This document shows positions 1-5,937 of a DNA stretch of 6,391 nucleotides, piece by piece. Where the stretch lies: NCBI GenBank assembly GCA_002392645.1, contig DGHL01000036.1:3272-9662 (forward strand). Direction: 5' to 3'. How positions within the stretch are numbered: the stretch's first letter is position 1; each line of letters starts with the position of its first letter. A model generated the notes under the pieces. That model was not told the DNA's origin and searched no databases. It saw only the letters and a list, made by a program, of their open reading frames with translations. A program made the position numbers and the translations under genes. This stretch comes from Prevotellaceae bacterium UBA3849. GTDB lineage: Bacteria; Bacteroidota; Bacteroidia; Bacteroidales; Bacteroidaceae.

Positions 1-812
1 TGGTTGGTGAGCGTATTTCGATTGCTACGTTCAAGGCGCAGACTACACGCCACCGCATAATGGGAATCGTGAATACTGACGAGATGCAGATAGTATTCAA
101 CGATACACCGGGCGTGCTGAAGCCTAACTACAAATTGCAGGAGTCGATGCTCGCCTTCTCGGAGTCGGCGCTGCAGGATGCCGACATCCTGCTGTATGTC
201 ACCGACGTGGTGGAGAACCCGGAGAAGAACAAGGACTTCCTCGACAAGGTGGCAAAGATGACGATACCCGTCATACTGCTGATCAACAAGATTGACCAGA
301 GCGACCAGAAGAAGCTTGGCGACATAGTGGAGAAGTGGCACTCCCTGCTGCCAAACGCAGAGATATTGCCTATATCGGCAAAGAACAAGTTTGGCGTTGA
401 CATGCTGCTTGCGCGAATCAAGGAGTTGCTGCCTGACTCGCCTCCGTATTTCGACAAGGAGCAGCTGACGGACAAGCCTGCACGTTTCTTCGTCACGGAG
501 ATAATACGTGAGAAGATCCTGCTGTATTACGACAAGGAGATACCTTACTCTGTGGAGGTGCGCTGTGAGTCGTTCAAGGAGTCGGACAAGCGCATCGACA
601 TCCGTGCGGTGATATACGTGGAGCGTGACTCGCAGAAGGGTATCATAATAGGTCATCAGGGCGTTGCGCTGAAGAAGGTGAGCACTGAGGCGCGCAAGAC
701 CCTGGAGAAGTTCTTTGACAAACATATATTCCTGGAGACATACGTAAAGGTGGACAAGGATTGGCGCAACAACGCAAAAGAACTTAACAGCTTCGGATAT
801 AATCCAGAATAA
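1..812 (+). CDS. era: GTPase Era, 5' end missing (ribosome small-subunit maturation)
   Basis: Era is a GTPase that binds the 3' end of 16S rRNA and assists 30S subunit assembly. The reading frame is open from the left edge (first full codon at base 3, reading VGERISIATFKAQTTRHR), so the methionine at 60 is internal. Compared with the usual length of about 295 residues, some 20-25 N-terminal residues including the P-loop (G1) lie outside the window. Visible motifs are the switch I region QTTRHR (bases 39-56), DTPG (G3, 102-113), NKID (G4, 285-296) and SAK (G5, 375-383). The C-terminal KH RNA-binding domain has its GxxG loop as GHQG at about 651-662, and the protein ends GYNPE. Era genes often neighbour der in Bacteroidota, as here, but a nuclease cassette begins directly after the stop codon. 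The assignment is secure; only the N-terminus is unseen. Confidence 0.97.
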   Translation, partial: VGERISIATFKAQTTRHRIMGIVNTDEMQIVFNDTPGVLKPNYKLQESMLAFSESALQDADILLYVTDVVENPEKNKDFLDKVAKMTIPVILLINKIDQSDQKKLGDIVEKWHSLLPNAEILPISAKNKFGVDMLLARIKELLPDSPPYFDKEQLTDKPARFFVTEIIREKILLYYDKEIPYSVEVRCESFKESDKRIDIRAVIYVERDSQKGIIIGHQGVALKKVSTEARKTLEKFFDKHIFLETYVKVDKDWRNNAKELNSFGYNPE

Positions 813-823
813 AAGAGCCCCGA

Positions 824-864
824 GCCCCTCCCTGCCCTCCCCGTGGGGGAGGGAATTGGATTAC
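824..864 (+). repeat. Left terminal inverted repeat of the DUF559 cassette
   Basis: This 41-bp sequence is the reverse complement of 1474-1514 with three mismatches (positions 11, 31 and 32 of the repeat). It contains a hairpin with an 8-bp perfect GC-rich stem (835-842 CCCTCCCC pairing with 846-853 GGGGAGGG, loop GTG). Its outer half read on the minus strand is GGGGAGGGCAGGGAGGGG, a G-quadruplex motif. The inner boundary TTGGATTAC is shared with the right copy. It lies 11 bases after the era stop codon, so in an era transcript the hairpin would sit in the 3' untranslated region; no U-tract follows, so it is not a typical intrinsic terminator. A 7-bp tandem repeat GAGCCCC occupies 815-828 at its outer edge. 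Confidence 0.85.
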
Positions 865-937
865 GTAAGGCTTTCTCGTCTTTTCGTGGGGGTATGTATT
901 AATAAAAATAGTTTTTGTATAAATATAATATTGGGAA

Positions 938-1342
938 ATGGCGAAGGAATGTCCGTTATATAAGACGGCACACAGAGACAGGCACGGGTTGCTAAAGGAC
1001 TATGCCAAGTTTAATCGCCATAACATGACCAAGGCAGAAGAGATATTGTGGAGAGAACTCAGACGGGGCAAACAGGGAACGAAGTTCAGAAGACAATATA
1101 TAATAGGAGATTATATAGCCGATTTCGTATGCCTTGAACATAATCTGATTATAGAGTTGGATGGAGAATGTCATGAAGGAAAAGAGAACAGAGAGAATGA
1201 TGAGGTGAGGCAACGTTGCTTGGAGAAGCAGGGGTATACCGTGATTCGTTTTGCGAATGAAATGGTCATAGAGAGTAAAGAACAAGTATTGAAAACAATA
1301 AATAAATATGTCTGTCCGGATTTGCCATTTGCGGAAATCTAA
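938..1342 (+). CDS. DUF559 / Vsr-like endonuclease-domain protein
   Basis: This 134-residue protein fits the DUF559 family, which belongs to the PD-(D/E)xK nuclease fold and is related to the very-short-patch repair endonuclease Vsr. Recognisable in order are the helix NMTKAEEILWRELR (about 29-42), the block KFRRQYIIGDYIADF (49-63) with likely metal ligand D62, the block LIIELDGECHE (70-80) with E73 and D75, and the closing strand YTVIRFAN (100-107). The usual DGGQH is DGECH here. The core is complete and uninterrupted, so it may be active; the biological role of the family is not established. The start at 938 gives a normal family length. Its last 19 codons (from Q116) and the following repeat are duplicated in tandem just downstream. 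The gene lies between inverted repeats, and its codon use looks more A/T-rich than its neighbours, which suggests acquisition. Family call firm, function uncertain. Confidence 0.85.
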   Translation: MAKECPLYKTAHRDRHGLLKDYAKFNRHNMTKAEEILWRELRRGKQGTKFRRQYIIGDYIADFVCLEHNLIIELDGECHEGKENRENDEVRQRCLEKQGYTVIRFANEMVIESKEQVLKTINKYVCPDLPFAEI

Positions 1343-1356
1343 TTGACGAAGCAGAG

Positions 1357-1397
1357 GTAATCCACAGTCCTCCCCCACGGGGAGGGGACCAATGGGC
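1357..1397 (+). repeat. Inner copy of the cassette end repeat, degenerate
   Basis: This copy has the same orientation as the right terminal repeat and is offset from it by exactly 117 bases. It keeps the hairpin core (CCTCCCC at 1369-1375 pairing with GGGGAGG at 1379-1385, loop CAC) and the GTAATCCA lead. Its outer portion reads GGGGACCAATGGGC, so the four-run G motif present at both outer ends is broken here. It matches the reverse complement of the left terminal repeat at about 32 of 41 positions. Confidence 0.8.
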
Positions 1398-1399
1398 TT

Positions 1400-1471
1400 C
1401 AAGTATATAAAACAATAAGTAATCACATCTTTCCGGATTTACCATTTGCAGAAGTCATGGCGATGGAGTAA
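1400..1471 (+). pseudogene. Remnant of the 3' end of a second DUF559 gene
   Basis: Read in frame from 1400, this segment translates QVYKTISNHIFPDLPFAEVMAME followed by a TAA stop at 1469-1471. It parallels the C-terminus of the intact gene, QVLKTINKYVCPDLPFAEI, with PDLPFAE identical. No upstream coding part of this copy exists: immediately before 1400 is the inner hairpin repeat. It is therefore a fragment left by tandem duplication or by a nested or recombined second cassette, and it is unlikely to be translated because it has no start region. Confidence 0.75.
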
Positions 1472-1473
1472 CG

Positions 1474-1514
1474 GTAATCCAAAGCCCTCCCCCACGGGGA
1501 GGGGAGGGAGGGGC
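1474..1514 (+). repeat. Right terminal inverted repeat of the DUF559 cassette, with hairpin and G-quadruplex motif
   Basis: This is the reverse complement of 824-864 at 38 of 41 positions. It contains a perfect 8-bp stem (1485-1492 CCCTCCCC with 1496-1503 GGGGAGGG, loop CAC). Overlapping it is GGGGAGGGGAGGGAGGGG at 1496-1513, four G runs joined by single A residues, a very strong G-quadruplex motif on the + strand. The run ends 12 bases before the der start codon, so in a transcript that covers der it lies in the leader close to the ribosome landing zone. Hairpin and quadruplex would be mutually exclusive folds, because they share the same G runs. Confidence 0.88.
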
Positions 1515-1525
1515 TTTAATTAATT

Positions 1526-2839
1526 ATGGGAAATTTAGTAGCAATAGTTGGACGTCCTAATGTGGGCAAGTCAACACTTTTCAACAGATTGACAAAGACA
1601 CGTCATGCTATCGTTAGTGACGTGGCAGGAACTACGCGCGATCGCCAATACGGCAAGTGCGAATGGAATGGTAAGGAATTCTCCGTGGTTGACACCGGAG
1701 GATGGGTGGTGAACAGCGACGATGTCTTCGAGGGAGCCATACGCGACCAAGTGAGGGTGGCTACCGAGGAAGCAGACCTCGTATTGTTCCTCGTGGATGT
1801 GCAGACCGGAGTGACGGACCTCGACACCGACGTGGCACAGATACTACGCAAGACAAAACTGCCCGTGATACTCGTGAGCAACAAGACCGACAACAACGAG
1901 CAACAATATTATGCAGCAGACTTCTACAAACTCGGACTCGGCGACCCATTCTGCATAAGCGCCGTGACCGGTTTCGGTACCGGCGACTTGCTCGACGCGG
2001 TGTTGGAGAAACTGCCGAAGGAGCAGAAGGAGGATATAGAGGAGAACATACCACGCTTCGCTGTGGTAGGCAGACCTAACGCCGGAAAGTCAAGCATCAT
2101 CAACGCATTCATTGGTGAGGAGCGTAACATCGTTACCGACATTGCCGGTACAACGCGCGACTCTATCTATACACGCTATGACAAGTTCGGATTCGACTTC
2201 TACCTCGTTGACACAGCCGGCATACGCAGGAAGAACAAGGTGAGCGAAGACCTGGAGTTCTACAGCGTGATGCGCTCGATACGTGCCATAGAGAACTCAG
2301 ACGTCTGCATACTGATGATCGATGCCACCCGAGGCATAGAGGCGCAGGACATGAACATCTTCCAGCTGATACAGAAGAACAACAAGTCGCTGGTAGTGGT
2401 GGTGAACAAGTGGGACTTGGTAGAGGACAAGAGCCAGATAGCCATCAAGACATTCGAGAACGCAATACGCGAGAGGATGGCACCGTTCGTGGACTTCCCT
2501 ATAGTCTTTGCATCTGCCATAACGAAGCAGCGTATCTTCAAGGTGCTCGAGACCGCCAAGGAGGTATATCTCAACCGTAAGGCACGCATAGGTACCAGCA
2601 AACTTAACGAGGTGATGCTGCCTATCATCGAGGCTACACCGCCACAGTCGGTGAAGGGTAAGTATATCAAGATAAAATACTGCACACAGGTACCCGACAC
2701 ACAGATTCCTACATTCGTATTCTATGCCAACCTGCCACAGTACGTGAAGGAGCAGTATCGCCGTTTCCTCGAGAATCAGCTGCGCTCTCACTGGACTCTG
2801 ACGGGTACACCTATCAACGTGTTTGTAAGACAGAAGTAA
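1526..2839 (+). CDS. der: GTPase Der (EngA), tandem-GTPase ribosome assembly factor
   Basis: Der is an essential GTPase with two G domains that acts in late assembly of the 50S ribosomal subunit. All motifs are present. G domain 1 has GRPNVGKS (residues 9-16), the TT of AGTTRD (35-39), DTGG (56-59) and NKTD (119-122). G domain 2 has GRPNAGKS (182-189), AGTTRD (207-212), DTAG (229-232), NKWD (294-297) and SA (330-331). The C-terminal KH-like domain (about 350-437) ends in INVFVRQK. At 437 residues it is full length for the family. The start at 1526 places the first G motif at the expected position. Its leader consists of the A/T-rich AATTAATT just before the ATG and, before that, the G-rich end of the nuclease cassette. 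The xylanase gene begins 13 bases after its stop. Confidence 0.98.
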   Translation: MGNLVAIVGRPNVGKSTLFNRLTKTRHAIVSDVAGTTRDRQYGKCEWNGKEFSVVDTGGWVVNSDDVFEGAIRDQVRVATEEADLVLFLVDVQTGVTDLDTDVAQILRKTKLPVILVSNKTDNNEQQYYAADFYKLGLGDPFCISAVTGFGTGDLLDAVLEKLPKEQKEDIEENIPRFAVVGRPNAGKSSIINAFIGEERNIVTDIAGTTRDSIYTRYDKFGFDFYLVDTAGIRRKNKVSEDLEFYSVMRSIRAIENSDVCILMIDATRGIEAQDMNIFQLIQKNNKSLVVVVNKWDLVEDKSQIAIKTFENAIRERMAPFVDFPIVFASAITKQRIFKVLETAKEVYLNRKARIGTSKLNEVMLPIIEATPPQSVKGKYIKIKYCTQVPDTQIPTFVFYANLPQYVKEQYRRFLENQLRSHWTLTGTPINVFVRQK

Positions 2840-2852
2840 TAAAAGTTAGCAG

Positions 2853-3821
2853 ATGGAATTTGAAAAAATGTTTATCAGTTTCAGACGGGCAGCGTTGCTG
2901 TCAATAATCATGTTGGGCGTCTGCAATGTAAAGGCGCAGAAAGATCCATGTTCAATGACAGAACAATTGAGTGGTGGCACAGTGTTTACTGGTAACGTAA
3001 GTAAAGATATAGGTAATGGCTACCATGTCGAGCTGTGGAGTGAATCAAATGCCGGGAGTGTAACTTGTTTCGGTGGAGATGCCGACTGCGCATTCAAAGC
3101 AAGTTGGTACAATTGTGGTGATTTTCTTGCACATGTAGGGTATTACGACGGTTCGGCTGCAAAGAAGCATACAGAGCTTGGACGTATTTCGGCAGAGTAC
3201 TGCTACACCAGACAAGGTACTGCCGGTAACTATTCCCACATCGGAATCTATGGCTGGACAAAGACCCCTTTGCTCGAATACTACATTGTAGATGACTATT
3301 TTGAAGGAAGTTCACTCTTACTGGGCTGGAGTGTTAAAAAAGGGACATACACTTTTGACGGAGACACTTACGATTTATACAAGGTTCAGCGCTACAATGC
3401 GCCAAGCATAATCGGTACCTCCAATTTTGAAACGATATATGCCATTCGTCGCAATACCCGCCATTGTGGTCATGTGTCAGTGTCAGAACATTTCACGAAG
3501 TGGGAGGAGTTCGGAATAAAACTCGGCGGTTTGTATGAATGTAGTTTCTTATGTGAAACCGGTGGGGGAGCAGGCTCAATAGAATACACCTATGCTACCA
3601 TGAGATGGAAGGGACAGCCTGGGCACGGTATCGTGCTGGGTGACGTAAACAATGACGACATGATTACGATGGCGGATGCCAACGCCGTGGTGAACTATTT
3701 CCTTGCATCCGACAAGCCTGCCGACTTCAATGTGGATGCCGGCGATGTGAACTGTGACGGCGACGTTACGATGGCAGATGCAAACCAGATAGTAAACATA
3801 TTCCTGAGTGACGGAAAGTAA
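2853..3821 (+). CDS. Secreted GH11 endo-1,4-beta-xylanase with C-terminal dockerin-like repeats
   Basis: The protein should cleave internal beta-1,4 bonds of xylan outside the cytoplasm. It has an N-terminal signal peptide (arginines 11-12, hydrophobic run 13-26, likely cleavage VKA/Q after residue 28). A glycoside hydrolase family 11 jelly-roll domain follows at about 38-255. Its hallmarks are YGWTKTPLLEYYIVDD with nucleophile E142, the thumb NAPSIIGTS (182-190), and FLCETGGGAGS with acid/base E235. The 93-residue spacing of the two glutamates fits the family. Residues 262-319 hold two dockerin-like EF-hand repeats: GDVNNDDMITMAD (ligands D264, N266, D268, D275) and GDVNCDGDVTMAD (D298, N300, D302, D304, D309). 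The domain is unusually rich in cysteine. The start at 2853 is chosen, but M6 at 2868 is an equally good start and gives a tighter signal peptide. It lies 13 bases after der and may be read from the same transcript; I see no promoter of its own. Confidence 0.93.
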   Translation: MEFEKMFISFRRAALLSIIMLGVCNVKAQKDPCSMTEQLSGGTVFTGNVSKDIGNGYHVELWSESNAGSVTCFGGDADCAFKASWYNCGDFLAHVGYYDGSAAKKHTELGRISAEYCYTRQGTAGNYSHIGIYGWTKTPLLEYYIVDDYFEGSSLLLGWSVKKGTYTFDGDTYDLYKVQRYNAPSIIGTSNFETIYAIRRNTRHCGHVSVSEHFTKWEEFGIKLGGLYECSFLCETGGGAGSIEYTYATMRWKGQPGHGIVLGDVNNDDMITMADANAVVNYFLASDKPADFNVDAGDVNCDGDVTMADANQIVNIFLSDGK

Positions 3822-3877
3822 TCTGCACAGAAAATAGGGCTGGTGAGCAACGCAAGGAGTAAAAAAACAATAAAAAA

Positions 3878-3909
3878 TTTGCAAGAATATTTTTTTTTTA
3901 GTAACTTTG
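3878..3909 (+). promoter_or_regulatory. Bacteroidota-type promoter for clpP-clpX
   Basis: TTTG at 3878-3881 and TAACTTTG at 3902-3909 match the Bacteroidota primary sigma factor elements (-33 TTTG and -7 TAnnTTTG). They are separated by 20 bases, within the usual 19-20. The spacer contains a run of nine or more T residues. Transcription would begin a few bases after 3909, giving a leader of roughly 60 bases to the clpP start. It is the only strong match to this consensus that I noticed in the window. Confidence 0.8.
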
Positions 3910-3977
3910 TATATGAATGTCGGCAAAAGGATATTCATAGATAGCAAATACACATATTATAATATAGGAAGCACAAT

Positions 3978-4649
3978 ATGAACTTGACAAGTGATTTCAG
4001 AAAGTATGCCACACGCCACCTCGGTATGAACGGAATGGCACTCGACGATGTAATGGCTGCCCAGAACCAGTATCTCAACCCATATATACTTGAGGAACGT
4101 CAGCTGAACGTCACACAGATGGACGTGTTCTCACGCCTGATGATGGACAGAATCATATTCCTCGGTACAGAGATCAACGACTATACAGCCAATACCATAC
4201 AGGCACAACTGCTGTATCTTGACTCTACAGACCCTGGCAAGGATATATCTATCTATATCAACAGCCCTGGCGGTAGCGTTACTGCCGGACTCGGCATATA
4301 CGACACCATGCAGTTCATTTCAAGCGACGTGGCTACGATATGCACCGGCATGGCTGCATCAATGGGTGCAGTGTTGCTCGTTGCAGGACAGGAGGGCAAG
4401 CGCTCTGCACTGCCACACAGCCGTGTGATGATACACCAGCCTTTGGGAGGCGTGCAGGGACAGGCTTCAGACATCGAGATCGAAGCTAAGGAGATCCAGA
4501 AATTCAAGAAAGAACTCTACACCATAATAAGCAACCATTCTCACACACCATACGACAAGGTATGGGCTGACTCTGACCGTAACTACTGGATGACGGCAGA
4601 AGAGGCTAAGGAGTATGGCATGATAGACCAGGTATTGGTGAAGAAGTAA
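3978..4649 (+). CDS. clpP: ATP-dependent Clp protease proteolytic subunit ClpP
   Basis: ClpP is the serine peptidase that forms the barrel-shaped degradation chamber of the ClpXP and ClpAP proteases in the cytoplasm. The catalytic triad is visible: S128 in GMAASMGA, H153 in MIHQPLGG and D200 in DSDRNYWM. INSPGGSVTAGLGIYDTM (94-111) is the family signature strand and oxyanion region. At 223 residues it is longer than the E. coli precursor by a leader of about 17 residues before the conserved core; such an N-terminal stretch is probably a propeptide removed on assembly (inference). An AGGAAG at 3966-3971, six bases before the ATG, could serve as a ribosome binding site. It has its own promoter just upstream, and clpX follows after 8 bases, so the two are one operon. 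Confidence 0.98.
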   Translation: MNLTSDFRKYATRHLGMNGMALDDVMAAQNQYLNPYILEERQLNVTQMDVFSRLMMDRIIFLGTEINDYTANTIQAQLLYLDSTDPGKDISIYINSPGGSVTAGLGIYDTMQFISSDVATICTGMAASMGAVLLVAGQEGKRSALPHSRVMIHQPLGGVQGQASDIEIEAKEIQKFKKELYTIISNHSHTPYDKVWADSDRNYWMTAEEAKEYGMIDQVLVKK

Positions 4650-4657
4650 AATACACA

Positions 4658-5896
4658 ATGGCAAAGAAAAAGGAGAACAGATGCAGCTTCTGCGGTCGCA
4701 GCGAGGGTGAGGTAAGCATGCTCATCACCGGCTTGAACGGTTTTATATGCGATGAATGCGCCGCACAGGCATACAACATAGCAAAGACCCTCGGTAACGC
4801 AAGCAATGCCGAGGGTGCTGCCAATACAAACGGTAACACATCAGCGCCTGACTTCAGCAACGTACCAAAGCCACAGGAAATAAAGGAATATCTTGACCAG
4901 TACGTAGTAGGACAGGACGACGCTAAGAAATATCTCTCTGTAGCCGTATATAACCACTACAAGCGACTGTCACAGCCTGCGGACAAAGATGGCGTAGAGA
5001 TTGAAAAGAGCAATATTATAATGGTAGGCTCTACCGGTACGGGTAAGACCTTGCTGGCAAGAACCATCGCCAAATTGCTTAACGTGCCTTTCACCATAGT
5101 GGACGCCACAGTGTTTACTGAGGCTGGATACGTGGGCGAGGACGTAGAGAGCATACTGAGCAGACTGCTGCAGGTGGCAGATTATAACCTGGAGGCTGCA
5201 CAGCGCGGAATAGTGTTCATCGACGAGATAGACAAGATTGCACGCAAAAGCGACAACCCAAGCATTACGCGAGACGTAAGCGGCGAGGGTGTGCAGCAGG
5301 GTTTGCTGAAACTGCTGGAGGGAACCATGGTGAACGTGCCACCAAAGGGTGGACGCAAACATCCAGACCAGGACTACATACACGTGGACACCAGGAACAT
5401 CCTCTTCATCTGCGGTGGCGCATTCGACGGTATAGAGCGTAAGATAGCACAGCGCATGAATACGCATACCGTGGGTTACAACAGTGTACAGAACGTACGT
5501 AATATAGACAAGAACGACATGATGCAGTACATTGCACCGCAAGACCTAAAGTCTTTCGGCCTGATACCTGAAATCATCGGACGTCTGCCTGTACTGACAC
5601 ACCTTAACCCGCTCGACCACGATACACTGCGACGCATACTCGTAGAACCAAAGAACTCCATCGTAAAGCAGTATATAAAACTGTTTGAAATGGATAAGAT
5701 AGAACTGACGTTTACCACTGAGGCCCTTGACTTCATAGTAGATAAGGCAGTGGAGTACAAACTAGGTGCTCGCGGTCTGCGCTCCATCGTGGAGAACATC
5801 ATGACGGATGCCATGTACGAAGCTCCGTCAAAGAACATTACAAAGTTTGAAGTTACAAAAGAATACGCCGAGAAGCAATTAGAGAATAAATTGTAA
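4658..5896 (+). CDS. clpX: ATP-dependent Clp protease ATP-binding subunit ClpX
   Basis: ClpX is the AAA+ unfoldase that recognises substrates and threads them into ClpP. The N-terminal zinc-binding domain has C9, C12, C31 and C34. A linker rich in A, N, G and T spans about 48-66. The AAA+ module has Walker A GSTGTGKT (124-131), pore loop GYVG (157-160), Walker B IVFIDEID (185-192), the RKH loop (233-235), sensor 1 region NILFICGG (247-254), a candidate arginine finger R309 in IIGRLP, and sensor 2 GARGLR (370-375, R372). The ClpP-docking IGF tripeptide of E. coli appears to be VGY (272-274) here. At 412 residues it is full length. It starts 8 bases after clpP in the same operon. Confidence 0.98.
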   Translation: MAKKKENRCSFCGRSEGEVSMLITGLNGFICDECAAQAYNIAKTLGNASNAEGAANTNGNTSAPDFSNVPKPQEIKEYLDQYVVGQDDAKKYLSVAVYNHYKRLSQPADKDGVEIEKSNIIMVGSTGTGKTLLARTIAKLLNVPFTIVDATVFTEAGYVGEDVESILSRLLQVADYNLEAAQRGIVFIDEIDKIARKSDNPSITRDVSGEGVQQGLLKLLEGTMVNVPPKGGRKHPDQDYIHVDTRNILFICGGAFDGIERKIAQRMNTHTVGYNSVQNVRNIDKNDMMQYIAPQDLKSFGLIPEIIGRLPVLTHLNPLDHDTLRRILVEPKNSIVKQYIKLFEMDKIELTFTTEALDFIVDKAVEYKLGARGLRSIVENIMTDAMYEAPSKNITKFEVTKEYAEKQLENKL

Positions 5897-5937
5897 ACTC
5901 CCGGCTATCAAGGCAAAGATATAAACAAGACAGTCAA

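Larger units (their letters stand above)
815..1516 (+). mobile_element. DUF559 nuclease cassette bounded by 41-bp inverted repeats
   Basis: This block fills the space between era and der and has the build of a small mobile unit. An outer inverted repeat lies at each end (824-864 and 1474-1514; 38 of 41 positions match when one is reverse-complemented). One nuclease gene lies inside, and a third, weaker repeat copy (1357-1397) sits in the same orientation as the right end. The left copy matches the outer right copy better (38/41) than the inner one (about 32/41), which argues that the outer pair marks the true ends. The interior appears richer in A and T than era and der. I found no convincing target-site duplication: the flanks are AATAAAA-like on the left and TTTAATT on the right. 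No transposase is present. Calling it mobile is inference from structure; the repeat matches are seen directly. Confidence 0.6.
1283..1516 (+). repeat. 117-bp tandem duplication (two abutting copies, 1283-1399 and 1400-1516)
   Basis: Every position of 1283-1399 aligns without a gap to the position 117 bases downstream, and the copies abut exactly at 1399/1400. By hand count about 90 of 117 bases match. Each unit starts with the codons CAA GTA of the DUF559 gene, contains the gene's final codons, then a GTAATCC-led hairpin repeat, and ends in GGGCTT. Conserved stretches are ACAATA, CCGGATTT, CCATTTGC, GGTAATCCA and the hairpin core. Two coding differences are synonymous (TTG/TTA and GCG/GCA). 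The divergence means the duplication is old, or that the second unit came from a related element elsewhere. Confidence 0.9.

Noticed and set aside
909..917. Possible -7 element TAGTTTTTG upstream of the nuclease gene
   Set aside because: It has one base too many compared with TAnnTTTG and lacks a TTTG at the right distance upstream; the region is just A/T-rich.
992..1426. Long minus-strand open frame across the nuclease gene
   Set aside because: It overlaps a recognisable DUF559 gene on the + strand, has no family features and crosses the repeats; it is a shadow frame.
815..1516. CRISPR array or simple satellite
   Set aside because: There are only three copies of the short repeat, one inverted, with unequal spacing and a gene inside; this is not an array.
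810..1521. Target-site duplication around the cassette
   Set aside because: The flanks (AATAAAA-type left, TTTAATT right) share only generic A/T bases; no direct repeat of convincing length is present.
1702..2079. Second + strand open frame inside der, arginine-rich
   Set aside because: It is an out-of-frame reading of the conserved Der G domain 1; the composition reflects frame shift and not a protein.
2913..2926. Lipoprotein signal (LGVC) in the xylanase leader
   Set aside because: The residue before the cysteine is valine, not glycine or alanine, and a better ordinary cleavage site (VKA/Q) follows a few residues later.
3858..3899. A/T-only hairpin between the xylanase and clpP as a terminator
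   Set aside because: The A-run and T-run could pair, but the stem lacks G/C pairs and overlaps the strong clpP promoter, which explains the T tract.
4970..5542. 190-residue minus-strand open frame inside clpX
   Set aside because: It is fully antisense to the AAA+ domain, which shows every expected motif; there is no independent evidence for a gene.
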